Shown: piece after piece, positions 1 through 9,423 of the stretch
Layout of the letters: each line of letters begins with the position of its first letter
Numbering within the stretch: the first letter of the stretch is position 1
NCBI GenBank assembly: GCA_018829465.1
Contig: JAHJTN010000019.1
Span: forward strand, 62,001-126,000
Length of the DNA: 64,000 nucleotides
DNA from: Bacteroidota bacterium
GTDB lineage: Bacteria > Bacteroidota > Bacteroidia > Flavobacteriales > Flavobacteriaceae
Direction of reading: 5' to 3'
Translations under genes and position numbers: made by a program
The notes under the pieces: model-generated
What the model was told of the DNA's origin: nothing
What the model saw: only the letters and a program-made list of their open reading frames with translations
The model's database searches: none

Positions 1-1061
1 AAAAAGTCGTTCTCGAGGGCTTGTTGATAAATGCTGTAATTTTTGTCTATTTTGATTCCGGGGTCTATGATGGCGATGGTTTTAAATCCGTCAGCAGCCA
101 ATTCCTCAACCATTTTTTTCGGATTTGGAAAATATTTTTTGTTCCAGGTAAAACATCGGAATCCGTCCATATAATCGATGTCTAAATAAATGGCATCGCA
201 AGGAATTTTAAGTTTTCTAAAAGTTTTGGCTACATCTCTGACCTTTTTCTCCGGATAATAGCTCCACTTACATTGGTGGTAACCGAGCACCCACAATGGC
301 GGGAGTTCGGGCTTCCCGGTAAGGTCTGTGTAATTCAAAACCACATCGTTCATATCCGGGCCATAGATAAAATAATAGTTCATCTCGCCGCCTTCTGCCC
401 AAAAGCTGGTTACGTTTCTTCGTTCGTGACAAAAGTCAAAATGTGTCCTGAAGGTATTGTCGAAAAAAATGCCGTATGACATATTGTTGTGTAGTCCAAT
501 GTAGAATGGAATGGCTTTGTAGAGCGGGTCTCTGTCTTTGCCGAATGCATACTCGTCTGTTACCCAATTTTGAAGGCGTTTGCCTTTTAGATTAAAATGA
601 GTTGGTTTGTCACCTAAACCATAGTAAGATTCGGCATCTTGTGCTATTTTGCTCATCTTAACGATGTTGCCACCCATTTCGTAGCTCTCTTCCCAATGGA
701 AACCCAATTCGTCTTCCAAAATAATATTGTCTTCTTTGTCGAGGATAGAAATTCTTAAATCTTCTTTAAATACCAAACAATTGAGCTTGGATGTTTCGAT
801 GAGAAAGCTGTCTTCGAGTTCGGAAACTTTGAGATGGTTGTAGCCTGTATTGGCATCTTCGCTAATGGCGTAGGAAAAATCGTCTTCAAAATATCCGTCG
901 GTTGCATATCTGAATCTAAGCACACTATCGCGCATGACTGTGATGCGTAAATGCACATCGTTATCTGTTTTAAATTCTAGCGTATTAACGTCTTTGGTAT
1001 ATGAAATACATTTCAAAGGAAACAAATCTCCTTTGTATTCAAGTTCTGTATTTGTTATCAT
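1..1061 (-). CDS. Alpha-glucosidase, glycoside hydrolase family 31 (3' part off the window)
   Basis: The first 353 codons of a GH31 protein are present; the gene runs off the left edge. It begins MITNTELEYKGDLFP at an ATG ending at 1061. Visible family features are the N-terminal beta-sandwich with YYGLGDKPTHFNLKG, the FFDNTFRTHFD stretch, and the start of the catalytic barrel with PPLWVLGYHQCKWSYYPEK and IPCDAIYLDIDYMDG. The catalytic Asp pair would lie beyond the window. GH31 enzymes usually release glucose from the non-reducing ends of alpha-glucans. It lies 61 bases after glgB on the same strand, which suggests a role in mobilising the glucan made by the upstream genes. No signal peptide is seen, so it is probably cytoplasmic. 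The exact specificity (maltase, isomaltase, xylosidase) cannot be told from this part. Confidence 0.88.
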   Translation of the reverse strand, partial: MITNTELEYKGDLFPLKCISYTKDVNTLEFKTDNDVHLRITVMRDSVLRFRYATDGYFEDDFSYAISEDANTGYNHLKVSELEDSFLIETSKLNCLVFKEDLRISILDKEDNIILEDELGFHWEESYEMGGNIVKMSKIAQDAESYYGLGDKPTHFNLKGKRLQNWVTDEYAFGKDRDPLYKAIPFYIGLHNNMSYGIFFDNTFRTHFDFCHERRNVTSFWAEGGEMNYYFIYGPDMNDVVLNYTDLTGKPELPPLWVLGYHQCKWSYYPEKKVRDVAKTFRKLKIPCDAIYLDIDYMDGFRCFTWNKKYFPNPKKMVEELAADGFKTIAIIDPGIKIDKNYSIYQQALENDF

Positions 1062-1122
1062 AATGTTATTTATTGACCGACTGCAAAAGAAGCAATATTT
1101 TTGTTTACCCTAAACAAAATGT

Positions 1123-3042
1123 TTATAACATTTTATAAACAACAGTGGACAAAGGTGGTATTTTGATGGTGGCCGCATGCGCTTTTCCATGCAGTTCTTC
1201 TTTGAGTTTTTTTGATTTAAATTCCTCTTTATCAGACATAAAGCCGCTTCCAGCATATTTTATATCGTCGGTGTTGAAAACCACTTGTAAATTTGCTTTG
1301 CGTGGCAGACCGATAACGTATTCGTCAAAGGTGTTTGGGGTAAAATTGCACACAACTACGAGGTCATTTTCCCGATCGTGCCCCTTTCGGATGTAGGAAA
1401 GTACCGAATTGTTGGCATCGCCGTAGTCTATCCATTCAAAACCTTCAGCTGAAAAACCTTTTTCGTAGAGTGCCGGATGTGTTTTGTAGAGGCGATTCAG
1501 ATCGCTAAACATGGCCAAAACGCCTTTATGGACATCGTATTCGAGCAAATGCCAATCAAGACTCGTTTGGAAATTCCATTCGGAAGATTGGCCAAACTCG
1601 CCCCCCATAAAAACCAATTTGGTGCCTGGATGTGTGTACATATAACCAAAAAGGGCTCTCAAATTGGCAAAACGTTGCCATTCGTCTCCGGGCATTCTAC
1701 CCAAAAGCGATTGTTTGCCATAGACCACTTCGTCATGAGAAAGTGGCAACATAAAGTTTTCTGAAAATGCATAAGCCAAACTAAACGTAATGTCGTTTTG
1801 ATGGTGTCTTCTGTAGATGGGATCTTTTTTGAAATATTCGAGCGTATCGTGCATCCAGCCCATCATCCATTTCATACCGAAGCCTAAGCCACCCAAATAA
1901 ACCGGTTTTGAAACGCCTGTAAATGCTGTGGATTCTTCGGCAATGGTTTGTACGTCATCAAAATTTTTAAAAATTTCTTCATTCAATTCTTTGATAAACG
2001 AGATGGCGTCGAGGTTTTCGCGTCCGCCAAACTCATTGGGTTCCCACTGCCCGTCTTCGCGAGAATAATCCAAATACAACATAGATGCTACTGCATCTAC
2101 GCGAAGCCCGTCTATATGATATTGTTCCAGCCAAAAAATGGCGTTACTGATGAGAAAAGCGCGCACTTCATTGCGTCCGTAGTTAAAAATCAAACTTTTC
2201 CAATCTTGGTGATAACCTTTGCGCGGATCGGGATGTTCGTAGAGGCAAGTTCCGTCGAAAAATCCAAGTCCGTGGGCATCTTCGGGAAAATGTGATGGCA
2301 CCCAATCAAAAATAACACCAATATCGTTTCTGTGAAAGGTATCTACCAGATATTTGAATTCTTCGGGGGTACCAAAACGGGAACTCGGTGCAAAATAGCC
2401 GGTGAGCTGATAGCCCCAAGAGGGTTCGTACGGATGTTCCATGACGGGCATAAATTCTATGTGTGTAAAGCCTGCTTCACGTACATAGGTCACCAAATCG
2501 TCGGCCAATTCTTTGTAGGTGAGCGACCGATTTTCTTCTATTTTTTTCTTCCACGAACCGATGTGGACTTCATAAACGGAATAGGGTTTGTCCAGGCCGT
2601 TTTTGTCTTTTCTGTAGCCCATCCAGGCTTTGTCTTTCCATTTGTAATCTGCTTCCCAAACCACCGAGGCTGTCTTGGGCGGGTGCTCACAAAAACGCGC
2701 GTACGGATCTGCTTTTTCCGTTTTAACGTCGTTGTGGTTGGAGTGTATTTTATATTTGTATAAATTGCCTTTTCCTACACCGGGTATAAAGCCTTCCCAA
2801 ATGCCGGAACTATCCCAACGCACATGAAGCGGATGCTGACCTTCTACCCAAAAGTTGAAGTCGCCAATCACAGACACAGCTTTAGCGGAAGGTGCCCAAA
2901 CGGCAAAATAAGTGCCTTTGACGCCATCTACGGTGATGATATGGCTTCCCAATTTTTCAAAAAGCCGAAAATGTTTTCCGGATTTAAAAAGACTGATGTC
3001 AAAATCGGTAAATAGACTGTGGACTTGAACTTTATTATTCAT
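1123..3042 (-). CDS. glgB: 1,4-alpha-glucan branching enzyme GlgB
   Basis: The 639-residue product is a GH13 branching enzyme that cuts alpha-1,4 glucan chains and rejoins them in alpha-1,6 linkage. An N-terminal CBM48 domain lies at about residues 25-125 (FAVWAPSAKAVSVIGDFNFW). The catalytic barrel follows with DGLRVDAVASMLYLDY (nucleophile D316), TIAEESTAF (acid/base E369) and LSHDEVVYGK (D437), and a C-terminal all-beta domain ends the protein. The length fits the shorter GlgB type without an extra N-terminal module. It follows maltokinase and GlgE on the same strand, although a 145-base repeat-bearing spacer separates it from maltokinase. Together they would build branched alpha-glucan from maltose-1-phosphate. 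Confidence 0.95.
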   Translation of the reverse strand: MNNKVQVHSLFTDFDISLFKSGKHFRLFEKLGSHIITVDGVKGTYFAVWAPSAKAVSVIGDFNFWVEGQHPLHVRWDSSGIWEGFIPGVGKGNLYKYKIHSNHNDVKTEKADPYARFCEHPPKTASVVWEADYKWKDKAWMGYRKDKNGLDKPYSVYEVHIGSWKKKIEENRSLTYKELADDLVTYVREAGFTHIEFMPVMEHPYEPSWGYQLTGYFAPSSRFGTPEEFKYLVDTFHRNDIGVIFDWVPSHFPEDAHGLGFFDGTCLYEHPDPRKGYHQDWKSLIFNYGRNEVRAFLISNAIFWLEQYHIDGLRVDAVASMLYLDYSREDGQWEPNEFGGRENLDAISFIKELNEEIFKNFDDVQTIAEESTAFTGVSKPVYLGGLGFGMKWMMGWMHDTLEYFKKDPIYRRHHQNDITFSLAYAFSENFMLPLSHDEVVYGKQSLLGRMPGDEWQRFANLRALFGYMYTHPGTKLVFMGGEFGQSSEWNFQTSLDWHLLEYDVHKGVLAMFSDLNRLYKTHPALYEKGFSAEGFEWIDYGDANNSVLSYIRKGHDRENDLVVVCNFTPNTFDEYVIGLPRKANLQVVFNTDDIKYAGSGFMSDKEEFKSKKLKEELHGKAHAATIKIPPLSTVVYKML

Positions 3043-3060
3043 TTTAGAGTGAGGTTATGC

Positions 3061-3109
3061 GTTATTTGTTATTCGTTATTTGTTATTCGTTATTTGTTAT
3101 TTGTTATTC
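3061..3109. repeat. Short tandem repeat, 14-base unit
   Basis: The unit GTTATTTGTTATTC occurs twice in perfect tandem, followed by a third copy lengthened by seven bases (GTTATTT). It fills the spacer between maltokinase and glgB on the glgB side, just upstream of the glgB start. No protein is encoded. Confidence 0.85.
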
Positions 3110-3124
3110 AAAGTAAAGCCAAGA

Positions 3125-3153
3125 GGCATTGGGCATTAGACATTAGGCATTAG
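3125..3153. repeat. Degenerate CATTAG-type short repeat
   Basis: Four near-copies of a seven-base unit (GGCATTG, GGCATTA, GACATTA, GGCATTAG) lie between the 14-base tandem repeat and the end of the maltokinase gene. Such simple arrays are prone to slippage. No function is evident. Confidence 0.6.
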
Positions 3154-3187
3154 TCTTATTTGCTATTAATTAATCATTAACCATTCA

Positions 3188-4825
3188 CTATTCGTCATTA
3201 TTGAGAATATTAGAAATACCTTTGAGCGGAATGATGGCCCAACGAGGTCTGGAGTTGAGCTCGTAACCCAACTCGTAAACGGCTTTTTCGAGCATACAAT
3301 ACTTGAGCAAAAATTTAATTTCGGCATCGTAACCTATGTTGAGGTTTTTGTTTTGGGCAAATTTTACATAGGTGTTCAAAAACACCCCAACCATATATTT
3401 ATAGAGTTTCTCTCCGGCTTCAAAGAGTTCATCCATATCGTGTTTATAATGCTCATGGTTATTAAAAATGGTTGCATAAATGGCATAATGGAAAGAGCGA
3501 AACATACCGGCTACGTCTTTCATCGGGGGTTGTTTTACTTTCCTGTCGCGGATGGTACTTTCTGGTTCGCCTTCAAAATCGATGATATAAAAATCGCCGT
3601 CGTTTACAAGCACCTGACCTAAGTGATAGTCTCCGTGTATGCGAATGCGTTCGCTTTTGAGTCGCGTTTCATCAAAATCCAGAAAGCGTTTGCGGAGCTC
3701 TTTTTTGTGCTCTAAAAACTCATGTGCGAGTTCTTGACGCATTCCGTCGAGCCTGTGCATATTATTTTCTATGAGATTGACACGGTTTTCAAACTGATAA
3801 ATCAGCCTGTTTTTTAGCCACACGGTATAGTCATTGGTGAAAATTTGCGGTGTGAAGGCCGTGTCTTTTGTTTCGGAACCCAGAGCAATATGCATCTGTG
3901 CCGTTCTTCTGCCCAAGGTGGCGGTTTTTTTAAAAATATCAATATCGGTCCATTTCAAAAATGCTTCGGGGATGTCTGTTGGATATATTTTGTGAAACAG
4001 ATTGATTTCGGGCAAACCTTTAATGTCAATGTTTCGTTCTGTCAAGTTGATAAAAACCTTGTCTAACACTTTTAAAAAATAATCCCAAGAATCGCCTTCG
4101 TTGGGTACCAATTCTTGCAACAAACCCAATGTGATGGTGTTCTTATCAGAAAAATTGAGTGAGATACTTCCTAAAAATGCCGGTGTGTTTTTAAAACCGC
4201 CTGTCTCTGTTAAAAACTTGCTGATCTCATAATCGGGGTTTTGGTCTATGTAGATGCGCCTAAATATTTTAAGGATATATGAACCGTTGAAAACGATGCT
4301 CGTGTTGCTCTGTTCTACACCCAAAAATTTGGACGAAACGTAGGCTTCTTTTTTAAATTTTGCACCTTTTTTAAATTTTAAATTGTCGTTTTTCTTATTT
4401 CTGGAAAAAGCAATATTTTCAAAAAGCAGCTTTCGCAGTTCCTCCACGTAAACGCCATCAATCAAATAACCTTCTTTGCCATTGAGCCTCATTCTGGCCA
4501 ATACAATGGATTCGCGCTCTGGCATCTCGTCCACAAACGCCAATGGAATAAAATAATCTTGCACAAAGGCCTCTTTGAAGTTTACTTCAAACAAAACGCC
4601 GTAAAAAATATTATTTTCTGATTCTAATTTAAAAAAGTCGAGCAATTCTATGTATTTCAAAGCGCTTGATTTACCGGCATACCATCGTTGCTTTAAGATA
4701 AAAGGCTCGAGTATATCTTGGCAGAACACTTCAGAAAACTCAGGAGAATCGAAGAGAATATCCCAATCGCTGTCAGTTTGATATGGCTTTCTAAATGCTT
4801 CAGGAATGGCTGGATTTTCTTCCAT
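3188..4825 (-). CDS. Maltokinase-like protein (Mak/Pep2 family)
   Basis: The 545-residue protein belongs to the aminoglycoside-phosphotransferase-like maltokinases, which phosphorylate maltose to maltose-1-phosphate, the donor used by GlgE. Visible features are an N-terminal cap with FILKQRWYAGKS (about 42-53), a nucleotide-site lysine in SYILKIFRR (K186), the catalytic loop HGDYHLGQVLVND (D399) and the metal-binding DFEGEP (D416), followed by DVAGMFRSFHYA. Its start overlaps the glgE stop by one base (TAATG), so the two are almost certainly translationally coupled. In many bacteria this kinase is fused to trehalose synthase; here it stands alone and no trehalose synthase gene is present in the window. 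Confidence 0.9.
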   Translation of the reverse strand: MEENPAIPEAFRKPYQTDSDWDILFDSPEFSEVFCQDILEPFILKQRWYAGKSSALKYIELLDFFKLESENNIFYGVLFEVNFKEAFVQDYFIPLAFVDEMPERESIVLARMRLNGKEGYLIDGVYVEELRKLLFENIAFSRNKKNDNLKFKKGAKFKKEAYVSSKFLGVEQSNTSIVFNGSYILKIFRRIYIDQNPDYEISKFLTETGGFKNTPAFLGSISLNFSDKNTITLGLLQELVPNEGDSWDYFLKVLDKVFINLTERNIDIKGLPEINLFHKIYPTDIPEAFLKWTDIDIFKKTATLGRRTAQMHIALGSETKDTAFTPQIFTNDYTVWLKNRLIYQFENRVNLIENNMHRLDGMRQELAHEFLEHKKELRKRFLDFDETRLKSERIRIHGDYHLGQVLVNDGDFYIIDFEGEPESTIRDRKVKQPPMKDVAGMFRSFHYAIYATIFNNHEHYKHDMDELFEAGEKLYKYMVGVFLNTYVKFAQNKNLNIGYDAEIKFLLKYCMLEKAVYELGYELNSRPRWAIIPLKGISNILNNDE

Positions 4826-6762
4826 TACTTGTAAATTTTAAAGAGGTGATAAGGCAAGCTGGGATGCAGCTCTACATAGTTCCATTCTTTGTTCCAAATG
4901 TAGCTGCTGTCGGTAATCAAATCGTACACACGCACCGGATGGCCTTCGCGTACGCCCATCTCTGCCAACGGAAGCTGAATCCAACCTTGCTGTTTGTAAT
5001 ACGGATCCAAATTCACTATCATCAAGGTTTCATCTTGCTTGTCGTCAGAAAACTTGTAATAAGACAGTAGATATTCATTGTCAATATGGCAAAACTTGAT
5101 GTTGTTGGTTTGCTGTAAGGAAGTCCTTTCTTTTCGGATGTGATTAATCTTCGAAATCAGCATGGTCAATTTGTTTTCTTTATGCCAATCCCAATGTTGT
5201 ATTTGATACTTTTCTGAGTTGTAATACTCTTCTTTTCCTGGCATGGCATCGTGTACCATTTGTTCAAATACGGGCCCGTAAATACCTGTGTTCGAACTCA
5301 AAGTAGCTGCTAAAAAATATTTTTGAAGGAAAACGCTTTCCATGCCGCTCTGCAAATCATACGGATTTATATCGGGTGTGTTGGGCCAAAAATTAGGTCT
5401 AAAATACTCGCGTTGGTTGGTTTGCGTCAACTCCGTTAAGTATTCCATAAGTTCACTTTTGGAGTTTCTCCACGTAAAATATGTATATGACTGCGTAAAG
5501 CCCTGCTTGGCCAATTGCTGCATCACTTTAGGCCTTGTAAATGCCTCTGATAAAAATAAAATATCGGGGTGTTTTTCCTTGATTTTATGGATGAGCCATC
5601 CCCAAAAAAAGTAGGGTTTTGTATGTGGATTGTCCACCCTGAAAATTCGAATACCACAATCTATCCAATACATGGCAATACTCAACAACTCTTCCCACAA
5701 CGCTTTATAATCGGGTGTTTCAAAATAGATAGGCAAAATATCTTGGTATTTTTTTGGCGGATTTTCGGCATATTGAACAGTGCCGTCGGGACGCCATTTA
5801 AACCAAGTTGGATGTTCCTTTACGTAAGGATGGTCAGGCGCACACTGAAGTGCAAAATCCATGGCTATTTCGATACCCAATTCGTTGGCTGCATGAATCA
5901 ATTTCTTAAAATCATCAACGCTTCCCAGCTGCGGATGAATGCTCTTGTGCCCACCGAGTTTGGAGCCTATACCCCAAGGCGAACCTACGTCACCTTCATG
6001 GGCATCCGTACTGTTATTTTTGCCTTTTCGGTTAACTTCTCCTATGGGATGAATGGGCGGAAAATACAAGACATCAAAACCCATTTGAGCTATCCGTGGC
6101 AACAAGCGATGGCAATCGTTAAAACTACCATGTACGCCGGGAGTTTCTGAAGCCGAACGCGGGAAAAACTCATACCATGTGCTAAAACGCGCTTTATTTC
6201 TATCTACATAAACAGCAAATTCTGCCGATTCATTGGCCAGTATGCGTTGTGGATAGGCCTTAAAAATACTCTTTAAGTTTTTTGAAACCGCTTCAGAAAT
6301 GGCTGTTTCGTATTGATCCGCGTCTGTAAAAATTTCCTTGAGGTAGCCCAAATACTGCTGTTGTCCTTCGTCTGCATCCGTTAATATTTGGTCGATATAG
6401 TGCACGCCTTCAAGCAATTCAGAAGTCACTTTTTGGCTGTCTGCTATTTTTCGTTCTATACCGTGTTGCCAATTGAGTGCGTAATCTACCCAGGCAACAA
6501 TTTTATAGGTGTAGAACCCTTGTTCGTTTACCTGAAAAGTGGCCTCCCAGCGGTCGTTGACAAGCGGTTGCATGCGCAAATGCATCCAAGTATCGGATGT
6601 CTTTTTTTTATATAATACTTCGGCTTGCACCACATCGTGTCCGTCCGGAAACACGTCGGCTGAAACCTGCACAAGCTCACCTATAACTCTTTTAATTGGG
6701 AAAATACCATTTTCGACCAAGGGTTGAATTCCCTCAATAACTACCCGCGTTTGGTTCATCAT
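4825..6762 (-). CDS. glgE: Alpha-1,4-glucan:maltose-1-phosphate maltosyltransferase GlgE
   Basis: GlgE (GH13 subfamily 3) transfers maltose from maltose-1-phosphate onto the end of an alpha-1,4-glucan. Counting from the chosen start, an N-terminal immunoglobulin-like domain covers about 1-110, a helical insert follows, and the barrel carries WYEFFPRSAS (about 196-205), the nucleophile D377 in IRIFRVDNPHTKP and the acid E406 in LFLSEAFTRP. GVHGSFNDC and PPIHPIGEVNRKGKNN are also family hallmarks. The start is placed at the first of two adjacent ATGs (MMNQTRVVIEGIQP), since the open frame continues upstream into AT-rich sequence with no conserved residues. It is the first gene of the minus-strand glucan block and is divergent from the hydrolase at 6839. 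Confidence 0.94.
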   Translation of the reverse strand: MMNQTRVVIEGIQPLVENGIFPIKRVIGELVQVSADVFPDGHDVVQAEVLYKKKTSDTWMHLRMQPLVNDRWEATFQVNEQGFYTYKIVAWVDYALNWQHGIERKIADSQKVTSELLEGVHYIDQILTDADEGQQQYLGYLKEIFTDADQYETAISEAVSKNLKSIFKAYPQRILANESAEFAVYVDRNKARFSTWYEFFPRSASETPGVHGSFNDCHRLLPRIAQMGFDVLYFPPIHPIGEVNRKGKNNSTDAHEGDVGSPWGIGSKLGGHKSIHPQLGSVDDFKKLIHAANELGIEIAMDFALQCAPDHPYVKEHPTWFKWRPDGTVQYAENPPKKYQDILPIYFETPDYKALWEELLSIAMYWIDCGIRIFRVDNPHTKPYFFWGWLIHKIKEKHPDILFLSEAFTRPKVMQQLAKQGFTQSYTYFTWRNSKSELMEYLTELTQTNQREYFRPNFWPNTPDINPYDLQSGMESVFLQKYFLAATLSSNTGIYGPVFEQMVHDAMPGKEEYYNSEKYQIQHWDWHKENKLTMLISKINHIRKERTSLQQTNNIKFCHIDNEYLLSYYKFSDDKQDETLMIVNLDPYYKQQGWIQLPLAEMGVREGHPVRVYDLITDSSYIWNKEWNYVELHPSLPYHLFKIYK

Positions 6763-6838
6763 AATTAATTGATAAGTTTTTTTATAAAAGTATAAAAATA
6801 TGGCAAAATAACTAACTTGCATCCAAAATTAATCAGAA

Positions 6839-7720
6839 ATGCCCCAAGTAAGTACAACTAAGCCCTCAAACAGAAGCGTACATATCCCCAAAAAAATCAT
6901 CGTTCTCGGCAAAATACTTCAATCTATATCTACTTCTTTAGCAGCGCAGTACGCTGCAAAAATCTTCATCACACCTTTCCCCTATCCCACGCCCAAACGC
7001 GAGTTGGAAATGCAACAAAAAAGTCGGCAAAAGTTTGTAAAACTTAGGGCTTATCACAAAACCATCTGCGTCTATGAATACGGCCAATCAGAAAAAAAAA
7101 TACTTCTCGTACACGGATGGTCGGGGCGTGGCACACAGCTCTTTAAAATTGCCGATGCGCTTTTGAAACAAGGTTACATGACCGTGAGTTTTGATGCCCC
7201 GGCGCATGGACAATCACCCGGAAAAACGACGATGATGCCACATTTCATAGCGGCTTGCCTTGAACTTTCCGAACAGTATGGCGGATTTCATGCTGCTGTG
7301 GGACACTCTCTTGGCGGCATGAGCCTTTTAAATGCCGCCGGAAAAGGTTTACAGGTAAACAAACTTGTCGTCATTGGAACAGGCGACAGCATCACGGAAA
7401 TATCAAGAGAATTTATAGAAAACTTAGGTCTTAAGGATGTTATTGCAACAAAAATGAAGGCTTATTTTGACAGAAACCACAAGCAAGACCTCGACGATCT
7501 TTCTGCCAGTGTTGCGGCCAAATATGTAAATATTCCGGTTTTGGTGGTTCATGACAAAGACGATAAAGACGTGCACGTACATTGCGCCAAACAAATTGAT
7601 GCGAACCTCATCCATTCGGAATTGTTGATCACAGAAAAATTGGGCCACAGACAAATTTTAGGAAACAAAGATGTTATTGAAAAAATTATTACCTTCGTAA
7701 ACAAAAAAACTGAGCTATGA
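6839..7720 (+). CDS. Alpha/beta hydrolase
   Basis: The 293-residue protein has an alpha/beta-hydrolase fold: [13 protein letters not shown] supplies the oxyanion-hole [14 protein letters not shown] holds the nucleophile Ser in GxSx[13 protein letters not shown] supplies the acid Asp, and GHRQIL near the C terminus supplies the His. No signal peptide is seen; the N terminus is basic. The substrate is unknown; relatives are broad esterases, lipases or thioesterases. Its stop overlaps the start of the next gene by four bases (ATGA), so it is likely cotranscribed with the methionine sulfoxide reductase genes. The 76-base space to glgE must hold divergent promoters. Confidence 0.85.
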   Translation: MPQVSTTKPSNRSVHIPKKIIVLGKILQSISTSLAAQYAAKIFITPFPYPTPKRELEMQQKSRQKFVKLRAYHKTICVYEYGQSEKKILLVHGWSGRGTQLFKIADALLKQGYMTVSFDAPAHGQSPGKTTMMPHFIAACLELSEQYGGFHAAVGHSLGGMSLLNAAGKGLQVNKLVVIGTGDSITEISREFIENLGLKDVIATKMKAYFDRNHKQDLDDLSASVAAKYVNIPVLVVHDKDDKDVHVHCAKQIDANLIHSELLITEKLGHRQILGNKDVIEKIITFVNKKTEL

Positions 7721-8193
7721 TGCGGTATGCAACGCTATTGTTGTGTGGTGTCTTTCTGTCGTGCAACAGCCAATCCAATTCTGAAAAAGGAAAAATATAT
7801 GAAATTTCCAAAAGTGAAGAAACTTGGAAAGCCGAACTTTCAGAAGCTGAATATTACGTTCTCCGCCAAAAAGGCACTGAGCCACCCTTTAGTGGAAAAT
7901 TTAACAAATTTTACGAAGCCGGCACATACGTCTGTAGGGCTTGTGGTCATGCATTGTTTCTATCTGATCACAAATATGATTCGCGCAGTGGTTGGCCCTC
8001 ATTTGACAGAGATATTGAAGGCCATGTAGAAACGCTCACAGATCGGTCGCACGGTATGGTTCGTACAGAATTGGTTTGTGCGCGCTGTGGCAGTCATTTG
8101 GGTCACGTGTTTAACGACGGACCAAGAGAAACGACCGGCAAGCGCTACTGCATCAACTCTGTTTCGCTGGATTTTGTTCCAAAAACCAAATAA
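7717..8193 (+). CDS. msrB: Peptide-methionine (R)-S-oxide reductase MsrB, lipoprotein form
   Basis: MsrB reduces the R form of methionine sulfoxide in proteins. Residues 1-16 form a lipoprotein signal with lipobox FLSC (C16), so this copy should sit in the envelope. Zinc ligands are C73 and C76 (CRAC) and C121 and C124 (CARC); the catalytic cysteine is C145 in GKRYCINS. The place of the usual recycling cysteine holds serine (S91 in DSRSGWPSF). The enzyme must therefore be regenerated in another way, for example through the sulfenic acid directly or another cysteine. It overlaps the hydrolase by four bases and is followed 20 bases later by a cytosolic paralogue. Confidence 0.95.
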   Translation: MMRYATLLLCGVFLSCNSQSNSEKGKIYEISKSEETWKAELSEAEYYVLRQKGTEPPFSGKFNKFYEAGTYVCRACGHALFLSDHKYDSRSGWPSFDRDIEGHVETLTDRSHGMVRTELVCARCGSHLGHVFNDGPRETTGKRYCINSVSLDFVPKTK

Positions 8194-8213
8194 AAACCTA
8201 TCGAATTCAACCC

Positions 8214-8636
8214 ATGATATCCAAAAAAAAACACAGCTTTCCGCTCCATCTTTCCGAAGAAGCCTGGCGCGAAAAACTCGATGCAGAAACTTATAGAATT
8301 CTCCGCCAAAAAGGTACAGAGTTTCCCCATAGCGGCAAGTATAACCTGAATTTTGAAGACGGTATTTACAGTTGTGCCGGTTGCGGATCTGAATTGTTTA
8401 ACGCCGATTCTAAATTTGATTCACATTGCGGTTGGCCCGCTTTCGACAAAGCAATTCCTGAAAAAGTGACCTACGAACTCGACAAAAGTTTTGGTATGCT
8501 CCGAACCGAAATATTGTGCAGCTTTTGCGGCGGACATTTGGGTCATGTTTTTGACGACGGCCCAACGGATACCGGCAAACGATACTGCGTCAACTCGCTT
8601 TCCTTAAAGTTTGACAAGGACAAAACCGTTGAATAA
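8214..8636 (+). CDS. msrB: Peptide-methionine (R)-S-oxide reductase MsrB, cytosolic form
   Basis: This 140-residue second MsrB has no signal peptide and should act in the cytoplasm. It keeps all expected cysteines: zinc ligands C54 and C57 (CAGC) and C102 and C105 (CSFC), recycling C72 in SHCGWPAF, and catalytic C125 in GKRYCVNS. A thioredoxin-dependent cycle is therefore expected. It is clearly a paralogue of the preceding lipoprotein gene (shared LRQKGTE, SGK and GHLGHVF stretches), probably from a tandem duplication followed by relocation of one product to the envelope. Confidence 0.95.
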   Translation: MISKKKHSFPLHLSEEAWREKLDAETYRILRQKGTEFPHSGKYNLNFEDGIYSCAGCGSELFNADSKFDSHCGWPAFDKAIPEKVTYELDKSFGMLRTEILCSFCGGHLGHVFDDGPTDTGKRYCVNSLSLKFDKDKTVE

Positions 8637-8728
8637 TTCGCAACCGATAAAATTCATCACTTTATAATGTTGTTTCTTTCAAATTTCATTTTGAACGGTT
8701 TGTTGTATTTTTACACTAAATATCCAGC

Positions 8729-9382
8729 ATGCAAATACATTCTCTTGACCTCAAAAACTCGATCTTAAACCGTTTTGTAGCCGAACTTCGCGACCAACAT
8801 ATCCAAAAAGACGCCATGCGGGTTCGGAGAAACATCGAACGCATCGGCGAGGTTTTAGCTTATGAATTGAGTAAAACCTTACACTATGAGCTGAAAAACG
8901 TGACCACACCTTTGGGAGTCAAAACAATGAATCTTCCTGCCGACGATTTGGTGTTGTGTTCGATCTTACGTGCCGGTTTGCCGCTGCACCAAGGCCTTCT
9001 GAACTATTTTGACCATGCCGAAAACGCGTTTATTTCCGCTTACAGGCACCATCCGGACGGCAAAGACGCATTTGAAGTCATTGTAAAATATTGGGCCTCC
9101 CCGGCTTTGGAAAACAAAACGCTGATTTTATGCGACCCGATGTTGGCTACCGGCAGAACTTTGGAAAACACCTTTGAGATTTTGGAAAAACACGGCATGC
9201 CGAAGCAAATCCACATCGTATCGGTAATCGGCTCTGTCGAGGGCGTAGCATATATCAAAGATAAATTCCCGGAAAACACCCACCTTTGGATTGCCGCCAT
9301 CGACGAAAAACTCAACAGCCGCGGCTACATCATTCCCGGCCTTGGCGATGCCGGCGACCTGTCGTATGGAACCAAATTGTGA
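8729..9382 (+). CDS. upp: Uracil phosphoribosyltransferase
   Basis: The 217-residue protein salvages uracil to UMP using PRPP. The PRPP-binding loop is seen in LILCDPMLATGRTLENT (about 131-147), preceded by VLCSILRAGLPLHQGL and followed by HIVSVIGSVEGVAYI. The C terminus YIIPGLGDAGDLSYGT carries the conserved uracil-binding GDAGDR-like segment, here with L in place of the usual R. The length matches the family. It stands alone between the MsrB pair and the efflux operon. Confidence 0.95.
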   Translation: MQIHSLDLKNSILNRFVAELRDQHIQKDAMRVRRNIERIGEVLAYELSKTLHYELKNVTTPLGVKTMNLPADDLVLCSILRAGLPLHQGLLNYFDHAENAFISAYRHHPDGKDAFEVIVKYWASPALENKTLILCDPMLATGRTLENTFEILEKHGMPKQIHIVSVIGSVEGVAYIKDKFPENTHLWIAAIDEKLNSRGYIIPGLGDAGDLSYGTKL

Positions 9383-9423
9383 GCCACCTGCAAACCTCAA
9401 CAAACACTTCACTACTTTCGTTC

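Noticed and set aside
1145-2763. Long open frames on the plus strand opposite glgB
   Set aside because: They are antisense shadows of glgB; the translations show no domain and the glgB codon pattern explains them.
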